Under the pieces are notes generated by a model. That model was not told the origin of the DNA. It saw nothing but the letters and a program-made list of their open reading frames with translations, and searched no databases. From Carnegiea gigantea (Eukaryota > Streptophyta > Magnoliopsida > Caryophyllales > Cactaceae): DNA of 64,000 nucleotides. The stretch covers positions 4,335,001 to 4,399,000 of the forward strand of contig JAKOGI010000001.1 of the NCBI GenBank assembly GCA_029747015.1, in the 5' to 3' direction. Made by a program: the position numbers and the translations under genes. Below are positions 24,300 to 35,029 of this stretch, in pieces. The first letter of the stretch is position 1. Each line of letters opens with the position of its first letter.

Positions 24300-27200
24300 A
24301 TACCTCCAAGTCAAACTCGTATGTCACTACTATCCAATGAAAAAGCAAAACAACATAGACGAGACTGGAATTTTCCTTGCACTCCCATATGACACGTGCT
24401 ACTAAGTCCCTTACTCCTACGATAGAAGCTTGGCATGACTGCTTGACATATAATAGATTCACATGGGCTTTCACGGATGTCTATGGTCCACATCTAAGGT
24501 TGATAAGTTAAGGTTGTGGGATAAGTTGCGTGGTACGAGAGATGGTTGGTCAAGTCCTTGATGGTTAAGTTGCGTGGTACGAGAGATGGTAGGTCAAGTC
24601 CTTGATGCACGGAGGGGATTTGAATGAAATTCTACAGTCAAGAAGAGAAGAGTCTAGGTGCTTGCCCTTCTAATACAGTGGTAGAATGTCGTTATTTCAT
24701 CAATATGATGCCTTGATGGATCCTCCACTGAAGAGGGGGGGGGGGCTGGTCTAACAGTGGAGATGAGGCAGTTTGTTCAAGGCTGGGTCGTTTTCTGGTA
24801 TCGACAGAATGGGAGGAGCATTTTCCAGACTTGGTCCAAAAAAGATCACCAAGACTTCTATCTGACCACTTTCCTATTTATCTTGAGACATCGAAGTTGG
24901 AGAGGGGTAAGGCCCCTCTTAGGTTTGAGAATATGTGGCTGGAATTTGAAGGGTTCAATGATGTTGTCAAAGAGTGGTTGGCTAGCTTTGTTGTTGCACG
25001 CGAGCTCAAGTTCATCAAAGAAAAGCTCCAGAGACATAACAGAGATGTTTTTGGGGACATCGAGTAAAAAGTATAATATCCTGAGCATTATTATTTCTTT
25101 AGATGCGAAAGAAGAACCAAATGAGCTTACTAGTGATGAAGTTCAGCAAAGGAAAGATGCAAAAGATGATTGGGCAAAAATTACATTGATGGAGGAGATA
25201 TCTTGGGCACAAAAATCTCGAGCTTTAAGGCTTAGGACGGATGATCGAAATACTAAGTTCTTCTATAGGGTGGCCAATCTTCATAGGAAGTTCAATCATG
25301 TCTTTTGTGGTAGTGAACGATGTTCTTCAAGATATGAAGTCTGCAATCCGTGACTTCCATAAGTCTCTTTTCACGAAGCCTGAAACGTGAAGACAAAATG
25401 GTTTATTTCTCCCCTTATTACAGGATTTTTATAGGGCGAATACTGAGGTGCCCTTGACTGAGGAGGAAGTTCATAACGCTCTTCTTAATTGTTGTGGGGA
25501 TAAAACCCCTGGTCCTGATGGTATGACTATGGCATTTCTTCAATCCAATTAGGACGTTGCTAGAACAGATGTGCTGAGGATGTTTTCTGAGGTTTTTCAC
25601 CTCCGAAAATTTTGTGACAAGCCTCAATGCTATTTTTATTGGCCTCATTCCGAAGAAAGTAAATGCAAAGAACATAAGAAACTTCCAGCCATTAGCTTGG
25701 TCAAGTGCAATTACAAATTACTTTCTAAGGTGTTAGCCCACGGGGTCTTATTACGGGGAACTAGAATGCTCGAGGAAGGTTAAAGTTGTTTGTAAGTTGG
25801 ATATCGAGAAGGCTGATAATCACGTGAATTGGGACTTCCTCTTTTATGTAATGAAGAGAATGGGTTTTAGCGAGAGATGGATAGGTTGGATCCATCATTG
25901 CATCTCCTCCTCTTCTTTTGCGGTGTTAGTCAACGGTTCCCAACTGAGTTCTTTTCAACGTCTACAGGGATTCTGCAGGGGATCCCTTATCCACCCTTCT
26001 ATTTTTGGTCAATAATGTAGTCTTTACTAGGATGATTGAGGCAGCCTCTACTGCCAAGCTCATCTCACAGTTTTCAGTGGGTAGATCTAATGTAATTATG
26101 AATGTCTCACATTTTCTTTTTGCAGATAATACCATTATCTTGATAGCGATCGTGAACAACTGGTAAACCTTTGTTGTGCTCTTACTTGGTTCGAGGTTGT
26201 TTCAGGTCTGAGGATTAACTTAGCGAAGAGCTCATTAATACCTATAGGGGAGGCGGGGATGGTGGAGTACATTCAACGGTTGGCAGCTAACATTAATTCT
26301 TTTCCAACTACTTACCTAGGTCTCCCTCTAGGTGCAAGATTCAAAGAAAAAGCCATTTAGGATACCATTATTGCCAAGTTATGCGAAAAGACTTTCAAGG
26401 TGGAAATCTAAATACTTTAGAAGGGGGGTCATTTCACTCTTATCGAAAGTGTTCTCTCAAGTATCCCAACTTCGGTGGCTGCCAAGTTAGAAGCACTCCA
26501 GATAAACTTTCTATTGGGTACTTTTGGGAGTGATTTCAAGTATCACCTAGTGAGATGGAATTTTGTCAAGCAACGTGTGATCCAAGGAGTTTTAGGCATC
26601 AGAGACCTGCGACTCTTTAATGAAGCTCTTCTTGGTAAGTGGCTTTGGAAATTTAATGAATGAGAAAGGTAATCTTTGGATAAAGGTGGTTGCGACCAAA
26701 TATGGTGAGGCGGGTTTTGGTTCGTTTACTTCCACTCCTAATGGTTCTTATGGATATAGCCTCTGGAGGTACATTTCAAAAGGATGGGGGAGATTCTCTT
26801 CATTCTTTTTCTTTGAGGTAGGTGATGGCTCTTCCATCTTTTTTGGCATGAGCAAGGGTGTGATAGTGCCCCGCTGAGAGAAACTTTCCCTGCTCTGTTC
26901 TAGCAGTGGATAGAGATGTCTTTGTTGAAGATTATTAGGAAAGAGTATCTAGCATTAATGTTTGGGCGCTGCCTCCATTCAAGATGGTTTTATCGATGAT
27001 GACACTCTTCTCAGTTTCTTTAACAAGATTAATTGTCACAAGTTTGGGGACTCTTTAATGGTGAACTGGAATTTGGACTCTAAAGGAGACTTCACGGTCA
27101 AATCCCACTATTTGAAGCTCTTACTTTTGAACTTTCCTTCATTACAACTTCCAATCAAAGGAGTGTTCCCTCCCAGGCTCATTTGGAGGTCGTCTTTGGC

Positions 27201-27600
27201 TCCATTAAAGGTTTCTTTTTTATTTAGGAGGCCACACACATAGGAAAATATTGACTTGTGATAACTTGCAAAAGAGGGGAAAGATACTGTCCAATAAATG
27301 CTACATGGGTAAAGGAGAGCTAGATTCGGTGGATCACTTGTTACTTTACTATCTAGGACACTTTGGGAACTTGCTTTTAGTTACTTGGGTATTCTTGGGA
27401 AGGCTATTTTGGTAGAAAAGTGAAAAAAAGAAGGCATTTGTTCTTCCGCATGCCATTTTTTGGAGAATTTGGAGAGAACGCAATCGAAGAGTTTTTAAGG
27501 GAGGCGAAATTTCCCTTGGGCGATTTTGTAGGATGCTATCTTGGCATCCATCTTTTCCTCCTTTTTATGATACATATTTTTTCTTATCAAAACATAAAGG
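24300..27600 (+). pseudogene. L1-type LINE ORF2 relic, nearly complete order of domains
   Basis: Plus-strand translation gives, in order, an endonuclease end with VYGPHLR near 24479 and a distal piece SPRLLSDHFPIYLETSKLER near 24843. Next come the linker EISWAQKSRALRLRTDDRNT near 25197, then DKTPGPDGM near 25500 and LDIEKADNHVNWDFLFYVM near 25797. HFLFADNTIIL near 26110 shows FADD changed to FADN. SDFKYHLVRWNFV and GIRDLRLFNEALLGKW lie near 26530-26640. The zf-RVT part NWNLDSKGDFTVKS and IWRSSLAPLKVSFL lies near 27065-27230. Many frameshifts and stops are present. A 44-46-bp direct duplication (AGTTGCGTGGTACGAGAGAT) interrupts the endonuclease at about 24522-24610. The ends are approximate and no target duplication was found. 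Confidence 0.85.
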
Positions 27601-28303
27601 ATCCACCAAGAATTGCATAAATGCTAGCCACCAACAATTCTCTAAGGACTCCACTCTTGAACACAAAGAAAAAGAGAACCTAAGATTTGGGAGAGAGCCT
27701 CAAGATGTAGCTTTCATTCATGTAATATATCTTACAACTTGGCCAGAGTAGAGCTAACCATTACTCCTGAAAAGCAACATACATAGGAATATATGGAAAT
27801 ACAACTTACTACAATAACATAGAAAATATAAGAAACAAGTTATTAAGTAAACTAATAAGAAAACAATGCCAGAAAACTAAGAGCTTAGAAGCTTGTTCTC
27901 ATTAACTTGGACATTTGTTGCCTTGAATTCCCACCGTAACATAAATAAATAAAGCTTTAGGACCTAGTACACGTGCACTAATTACCTAGGAGTGAAGATT
28001 ACCAAAGATTAAATGCACCTAATCTTCAGCACATTCGCACTACAGTAGGGTCTGATTCAACAAGTCCTAACTCCCCTAGTTCTCATCCGAAATTGATGCA
28101 ATAGGAGTCATATGAAAGCTTGGAGAGTCCATATGGGAGAAGTTGCACTAGACTTCACCTCGTTGTTTGAGAGAGATGGGTTGAACAAACGGTCCAAACT
28201 AGAACTGAATGGACAATTTTCTAAAATCTTTAACTTTGGATATGACACTATGGCAACGAGATCCCCTTCATCAAGCGTCCCAAGTGAGGAGAAAAATTGC
28301 CCG
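27601..28303. other. Unidentified sequence left of the 28.3-kb element
   Basis: A 64-codon frame (28112-28306) has no assignable domain. The same unidentified sequence seems to continue after the inserted element at 29.5 kb, so the element interrupted an older unit. Confidence 0.35.
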
Positions 28304-28306
28304 TAA

Positions 28307-29489
28307 TGCCCTGTTCTTTTCGTTGGAAAATTGCAGGTGTAGAATGGTTGTGAGTAGGAAGGGGGAACGCAATGGGTAGCAGTGGCTTGTTATATGTGGG
28401 AGTGGGAAGGAGTGGGAAGAAGTAGGAAGGACTTAAATGAAGTTAGAGAGTTGATGTAAGTTACGTATTTTATTTTTTAATGTAATCTTTTATTTGTGAT
28501 AGTAATTATCGATGATAAAAAAATTTTTAACTTCAAAAAATATTTTTCTGTGTTGACTCGGGTATGAAATATTGTTTCCTGACTGTTGTTACCCCAAAAA
28601 AAATTGTAATTTTCGTTATTTGTAAAACAAATTGCGGATGTGATTTTTTCATATATTAACCAAATACGAATAACGAAAAAAATACACATATATTCTAGGC
28701 CTTGTTCTTTTCGTTGGTAAATCCAAATTTACCAACTTCAACCAACTTTGACTCACATCAACTCACTTCAACCCACTTCACAAACCTCAATAAAAAAATA
28801 CCAAATTCAACCCAATTCAACTAACTTCAACCCACTCCACGAACTTCAATTAAAAAAAATATATATATATATATACCAGTTTCAACCAACTTCCCACTAT
28901 TTTCACCAACTTCTACCCATCATACAAAAAAAAATTTAACCCACTTTAACTAATTTCAACCCACTTCAACCTGCTTTCTACTATTTTAACCAACTTATAC
29001 CCATCATATGAAAAAAATTCAATCCTTTTAATGAACTTCAACCCACTTCAACCCATTTCAACCCATTTCAACCCAACTCATGAACTTCAATAAAAAAATA
29101 CTAATTTATACCAACTTTAACCAACTTAAACTCACTTTAATTAAAAAAAAAATACCCACTTCCACCAATTTCAATCAACTTCATCCATTTACTAATCCAT
29201 ATTTCCCAACTTCACCCATTTATTAACACAAAAAGGAAAAAAAATTTTACACATCTCTTCCATATACAGAATCAAACTCAAAATATCTACCAGTCATAAA
29301 TAAGTAATATTTGCTTAACGCAGAAAAAAAATTATTTCTTCAATATATATAACAAAAATTACGTCACCTACAATTTTCGACACGACTAACAAATATTAGG
29401 TGTGGGAAGATATGGGAAGGGGGAGAAGAAGTGGATGAGAGTGGGAAGGAGTGGGAATGGGTCCATTAAACCACGAAAAGAACAGGGCA
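28307..29489. mobile_element. TAA-flanked Tourist/Harbinger-like element
   Basis: The left end TGCCCTGTTCTTTTCGT and the right end ACGAAAAGAACAGGGCA are perfect inverted repeats, flanked by TAA at 28304-28306 and 29490-29492. The ends resemble those of the 6.6-kb foldback element, so the two belong to related families. The interior holds GGGAGTGGGAAGGAGTGGGA-type units at both ends in the same orientation. Its centre holds TTCAACCAACTTCAACCCAC-type units (28735-29230). A second internal terminus-like motif, GGCCTTGTTCTTTTCGTTGG, near 28699 suggests nesting. No transposase is present. Confidence 0.8.
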
Positions 29490-29492
29490 TAA

Positions 29493-29919
29493 ATCCTTAG
29501 GAGGGACCTTGAATTGGAGCTCCAAATCAAACCCCTTGTTGCACTTGAGCTTCTAAGCACTAAAGATGACTTGAGCGTCTTCTTGAGTGGGAATTGGCAT
29601 GCCTGCTACTTCGTTTGTTGTGTGGCCCTCCGACACTAACGAAAAGGTTGCCAAAATGGTCCAGATTTTTTATATGACAATAAGACTTCAATGAATAGCT
29701 GAACACTTAGCCTCCCAAATTTCCAATGGGGTTTCTCAAGGCTCACTGAAGTGTCAGTGAGAGAGCAAGGACACAGCATAAGCCATACGTCCCATTCACA
29801 CCCTTCAGCAAGAGAGCATGTTCTATCTTTAGAGTTTGGACATATCAATTCAACTTACAAGTTAAACCGCAAAGAATCCCGCGTCCCCTTCAAATGACTA
29901 CTTAGTGCAAAGTTATTCT
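29493..29919. other. Intergenic DNA right of the inserted element
   Basis: Nothing recognisable; it probably continues the unit interrupted at 28.3 kb. Confidence 0.4.
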
Positions 29920-31000
29920 TATCACATACTATATAACATATCACGCGCTAAGTCCACGTACAAACAACATCACAGGCTTCCACAAGAGACACTCACAGCA
30001 GTTATTATGTTTCTAATACAACTACAATGCATAATTAATTAGGAAATCCCAACCAATTTTCAGCTGTCCCCCTAGAAATTTGTAGCACTTATTACGGATA
30101 TAGCATCACAAGCATACAAAGCCAAAGCCAAGAGAAAAAAAATACCATGTATGTTTTACACAAATAACTCTCATCTAAGCCTTGCCATCAACCTACAAGC
30201 CACAATAGAAGACTTAAATCATCGTTGACAAGAAATCAACGTTTACAATTGTGGAAAGACAAGATAATAGGCCAAGAACACTTCAGATTCTCTTTTGTCA
30301 CACAACCATAACATCAATTCAACGATCGCATACTATACAGCATATCACACGCTAACTCCACTTACAAGCAGCATCACAGATTTCCACAAGAGACTCTCAC
30401 AGCATTTATTATGTTTCCTAATGCAAGCTCAAATTACTATAATGCATAATTAATTAGGTAAATCCCAACCAATATAATTCATCCACTCTTGTACTACATA
30501 TGGAAATAGCATCACAAGCATACAAAGCCAGAAGGAAAAAATACCATGTATGTTCAATACAGCCTCTCATCCAAGCCTAGCCATAAACCCACAAGCCACA
30601 ATAGAAGACTTGAATCATGCTTGAAGAGAAATCAACCTTTACAATTGTGTCCATTATTTGCAAAGGGAAAGACGAGATAACAGGCCATGAACACTCCACA
30701 CCACCTCATCAATTATTCACCCTTTTTCCATCTGCACCTGCTCACTTTCTTCTCCTGGAGTTTCCTGTATCTTCCTTCAAATCAACATCTTATTCCTCTG
30801 TGGATCACTGGTCCACAATCCCCCCTCTCTTCCCCAAGCTAGTTCTTTTCCTTTCTGAATGCTTATGGCATCTATCATCCGCAAACTAAAAGACAAGGTA
30901 ATAGGCCACGAACACTCTAGATTCTCTTTGTTACACAACCATAACATCAATTGAACCATCAACGACTCCTTTTTCCGTCTGCCTACTCCCTTTCTTCTTC
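29920..31000. repeat. ~400-bp units in tandem, diverged
   Basis: Copy 1 (about 29920-30324) and copy 2 (about 30325-30705) share, in order, CATACTATA, CACAAGAGAC, TAATGCATAATTAATTAGG-like sequence, CATCACAAGCATACAAAGCC, ATACCATGTATGTT and AAGCCACAATAGAAGACTT. A partial third copy (about 30890-31000) repeats GACAAGGTAATAGGCCA and the adjacent CTTGGAGTTTCCTCTATCTT segment. A more distant copy lies at 33.78-34.31 kb. No coding sequence was found. Confidence 0.75.
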
Positions 31001-31616
31001 TCTTGGAGTTTCCTCTATCTTCCTTCAAAACAACATCTTCGTTCTCTGAGTATCACTGGTCGACAATCCTCTCTCTCACTGTCTCTCCAAGCTCCTCCTT
31101 TTCCTTTGTGTTTTGATAATTCTAGGAAGCCAAGACGGTAGCTATGAGAACAACCTAATTAGACACTCAGCACATGATGCATACCAAAACGTCATGCATG
31201 TTAGCAAAAGATTCTCCTAGTTCAACCAAATGAAAACAATATTAAGTGTGAACATACCCTAACTCAGGGGAGAGTGTACGCATTGCATACTCTAACCAGG
31301 GAAGAGTGTAAGCATACGTACTCTAACTAGGCAACAAAACGTCAACACACTAGAAAAAGGGATTCTGAACCAAAAGATACAAATATCATGTTAACAAAAC
31401 GGCAACGCAGCAAATGGTCAAGGTCATGCCTCAAAGTGAAGAGACTGACGCCACTTCTATTAGGATACAAAAGCAGCAGAAGTACTTCTGTAATTGTAGA
31501 CCATCTATGTATTTACGAGTTACGGCATCTACGTGAGCTAGTTGACAGACTGAACCCACATTACATCAGCTCAGACTTCAGGTTTATAATAAAACCATGA
31601 AAGGGAGGAAGCAATC
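31001..31616. other. Intergenic DNA
   Basis: No gene seen; a two-copy ~38-bp duplication (GGGGAGAGTGTACGCAT / GGGAAGAGTGTAAGCAT) lies at about 31255-31340. Confidence 0.45.
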
Positions 31617-31621
31617 TTACC

Positions 31622-31738
31622 CATGGAATCCATCAGGAGAGCAGTTGCTTAAGCTAACATCATCATGGAGAGCAGATAGACTCTCATTTTCACTCCAAGC
31701 TCCATGACAAGTACAGAAAAATCCAAATATTTCCATGA
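31622..31738 (-). other. Possible exon, unidentified (Cys-His rich)
   Basis: The minus-strand frame starts at an ATG (MEIFGFFCTCHGAWSE) and runs 39 codons to CCATG followed by GGTAAGA, a good plant donor. The residues are not low complexity and include a CxCH motif. I cannot assign a family. It lies downstream, in minus-strand terms, of another exon-like segment (31956-32020), but the phases of the two do not join cleanly at any obvious acceptor. It could be part of a real or decayed gene, or chance. Confidence 0.25.
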
Positions 31739-31955
31739 TGAATGCTCATATCAGGATTTGAAGCAGGTTACCTAATCAATATGCAACATATTCCTCATAG
31801 CCGAAACACAATTCTATGCTTTAGATAACATCCTACTTCATGCTCATCCTACTTCATGCTCGATGATTAATTCAATAAGACTGCCATCAGAAGAGCAATC
31901 ATCAAATGAAGCTGACCCAGCCCATGCCCCGCACAATAGATGGGCTACAGCTTAC

Positions 31956-32020
31956 CTATTTTGTTTCAAATGCAGAAAGAATGTACGAGCACCATCAGGA
32001 CCACAAGAGTAGTCAAAGTA
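31956..32020 (-). other. Possible internal exon with good splice sites
   Basis: On the minus strand the segment is bounded by TTATTGCAG before it and by GTAAGC after it. It is 65 bp long and encodes YFDYSCGPDGARTFFLHLKQN, a well-mixed peptide. Family unknown. The corresponding position of the diverged duplicate near 22.6 kb does not keep this frame, which argues that at least one copy is not coding. Confidence 0.25.
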
Positions 32021-32960
32021 CTGCAATAACGACCCAAAAAACATGAACATTCCTCCGCAAGTTGGCCAAGCTATAATGTAATTATTAAAGCGATGGGAAG
32101 AGAAGCCACTCCGAAGTCCAAACAGGCCCCATCAAATACACCAGAACAACATTTTCCGCAATAATCACTTGCCTTCATGCCAAATGATACCACCTTTAGA
32201 GGGTCCATTGTAGCTCTTGTACACATGCACGACAGCAATTCCATATGCTTTTAGAAGCAGAAAATCAATAACATGAGAGTACAAAACTCTTCTAGGTTTC
32301 TAGTGCACATAAAATCAAGAACCAATAGAATTGGCAGCCTTCTGTTGCAAGACTTTGAGTAAAAATTTGGTAGGTCACTCATGATTTGAGATTTGGACAA
32401 CAAAAGCAACACCTAAGCAGTTCGTCAACATACAATTTAGCAAATCCCCATATTTCATCCTGAGTTTTCGTATTTGATTCTCAATAATGGGCCCATCCTA
32501 GTCCCCAGTGTGAAAATTGATCACCCATAACAGCCACTTGAGCACTCCTATTCAGCTCGTTTGGTTGCAGTGTTATCGAGTTGAGATCACAAGGATTTAT
32601 TTGAAATAGAAGTTCACAGCATCAGATACTAAACTCGACATTTTCCTCCATCAAGAATTAGCATTCCGTGCAAGGACAAAACCTTAGCCTCCTTCTACCA
32701 AACTCCTTGGGTAGTGCTATTGTGCGAGTCGCACACTCCATCTCACACCTACACCTATGCTCTCAGCCGTGATACTGATCCTACTATGACCACGTAAATC
32801 TTATTCTTTCAGCGGAAGACATTCCAAAGCAATCTACCCCAGACCCTTTCCTTATTGTAATCAATTTCCTATTCCCAGTGATTCCTTATTCTAATCAATT
32901 CCCTATTCCCAGTGAGCAGAAAATCATGTCAAATGTCCTAAATATTTAAGGGACGGTATA
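32021..32960. repeat. Diverged copy of the block at 22.66-24.09 kb
   Basis: Same-order, same-orientation patchy similarity to the upstream block, described there. A short direct duplication (TAATCAATT-CCTATTCCCAGTG) lies at about 32859-32913. No gene seen. Confidence 0.5.
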
Positions 32961-33776
32961 TCTTCTACTTGTCTAATCCAGAGGACATAATGAATAGACT
33001 TCTCATGTTCAGAGAACACTGGAGGACCACTATAATAGACAGAGTGAGAGAGCCAGAGGCCAAGGATGACTACATCTCTTGATCTTGACCAGTGGTTCGA
33101 CTAAGACAAACTTGAAAATTGATCATTGATGATCCCTCAGAAAAGTCAACCTAGCACAAGCTGACCACATACAAGAAGGGCATCAGAGTTGTCACTTGTC
33201 ACTACCATCACTTGTCACTACCATCAATAGTAGATGAAAATGCTATTTTCTTTGAACACTTTCAACTTTACGTCAGAGAACTGCAAAATACTCTCCAAGG
33301 TGGCTTTCCATATTATACACTACGAAGTGATACAATTACAATAAACAAGAACATGACCAACCAATCCTTCCATTAGCCCCCTCAGTAAAAGGGCACATCA
33401 TCATAATAAAAAAACCGAACACTTACATACTCTCCAATCCACCATAGCAAAAGGAAATTTTTTGCATAAATATAGACTTGTGCTATCTATTCTTCCCTTA
33501 TGTAGAGTAAATGCCTAGTTCTGCAAAGCATGCTTGTACTGAGAGATATGGTGAACACATTATCTCCCCAATATCTTACTCAGATCCCCAAGGCTAATTG
33601 TCCAAGCCAAGCCAAGCCAAGGACAAGGCATGACACATAAGGCATGTGCCCCATTGGCACCTTCAGCGAGATATGCGTACTTAACAACAGGTTAAACTAC
33701 AAAGAATACCACCTATTCTCATCATGAGGGCCTAAGTCAGTGGTTATTTCCATATTTCATCATTCTTAGTTTCTTA
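32961..33776. other. Intergenic DNA
   Basis: No gene recognised. Small direct repeats: CACTTGTCACTACCATCA twice near 33196-33230, and AGCCA units near 33605. Confidence 0.45.
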
Positions 33777-34310
33777 CCCATACCACATAACATACAAGGC
33801 ACTAAATCTATTTGTTACTAAACTAGCATACTTCCATAAGAGAATGTCGCAGCAGCTGGATACACTTCCCAAAAACAGCTAGCTCAAGTGGTCAACACAT
33901 AACTCATTGCCAATTGCATTCCGCTTCTTGCTTCCCCTGGGAATTAATTCATCCATTCCAAATATTAAAAATAACACCACAACCATAAGAACCCAGATGA
34001 GAAACAAACACAATGCATGCTTAGCACACAGAACCTGATACAACATTTTATCCAGCCAAGCCAACGTTCTACAACTGCAAGCCCCAATATCAAGATTTAA
34101 ATCACCCCTTAAAATGTTTGGAAGGGGAGAGACAAGGTAACAAACCATCAACAGTCCAAAATTTATTGTTACAACGGCCTTGAACCAGAACATCCAAGTA
34201 AGCTATTCACCCCTCTTTCTATATTTATTGCTTACTTTCTTCATTTCCTCGAGTTTCATTTGCCTTTTTCAAATCATCGCCTTCTTCCTCTATGGATCAC
34301 TGGAAGACAA
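33777..34310. repeat. Diverged copy of the 29.9-31.0-kb unit
   Basis: It shares in order CCATAAGAGA, ACAACTGCAAGCCCCAATAT, GAGACAAGGTAACA, CTCGAGTTTCATTTGCC and TATGGATCACTGG with the units at 29.9-31.0 kb. A 104-codon minus-strand frame over it has no recognisable domain. Confidence 0.55.
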
Positions 34311-35029
34311 AGACCTTTTTCCCCTTATATTTAATGCCTATGGCCCTACTCTTGTTTTTATTCAGTGCATGGCCTATTCTGGAATGAGAAACAAGTGTCC
34401 TGGTGCCCCGTTCTCGCTAAAAAAACACCAAATTTTAGGTTTGCTCCATTGTTTTGGGTGGCCAACTTAGGTTCTACATAAGGGATGCCTGAGCCCCCCA
34501 CACCACATCTCTCCCATACCTTGCCACCTAAGATCACAGATACTACATTACAATTACAAAGACAGTCTCAATCTTTTATTTATGCACCTTTGTTAAATGT
34601 CCTCATCAATTGTTTAGCATTTACCAAATGAGAGCACACTCGGCCCAAGCACACTTGAGCACCTCCTAACTTTAAAACTCACCAAGATGCATTCCTTATA
34701 GGACTATATCGAAAAATAAATATAAACAAAAACACAATCAACAACCTTTGGTATCAAATCCTTCCCCATTAGAAGGAAACATTTCTTGAAGTAATTCACA
34801 TATGTTGGATATCAGGATACAAGAAAAATAAGCAAAAAGCCCAAAACGACAAAAGAAATGATAAAAGAAACTACAACCCAAAGGCAAGACTGGTCTCTTT
34901 TTCCTCTGCCACTATACTACATTGCTATTCATCAAATTCTGTAGATACAACTTCATCGTCAACATCCCCAACATCTTAGAACGAACCATGCCAGGAACAG
35001 CTCTGAACACTTACAAACTAGACACATGC
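34311..35029. other. 3' flank of the SRO gene
   Basis: No separate gene recognised. The 3' UTR and polyadenylation signal of the SRO gene should lie in the part nearest 35030. Confidence 0.4.

Noticed and set aside
33879..34193. 104-codon minus-strand frame with hydrophobic stretches
   Set aside because: It lies in a diverged non-coding repeat unit whose other copies do not keep the frame.
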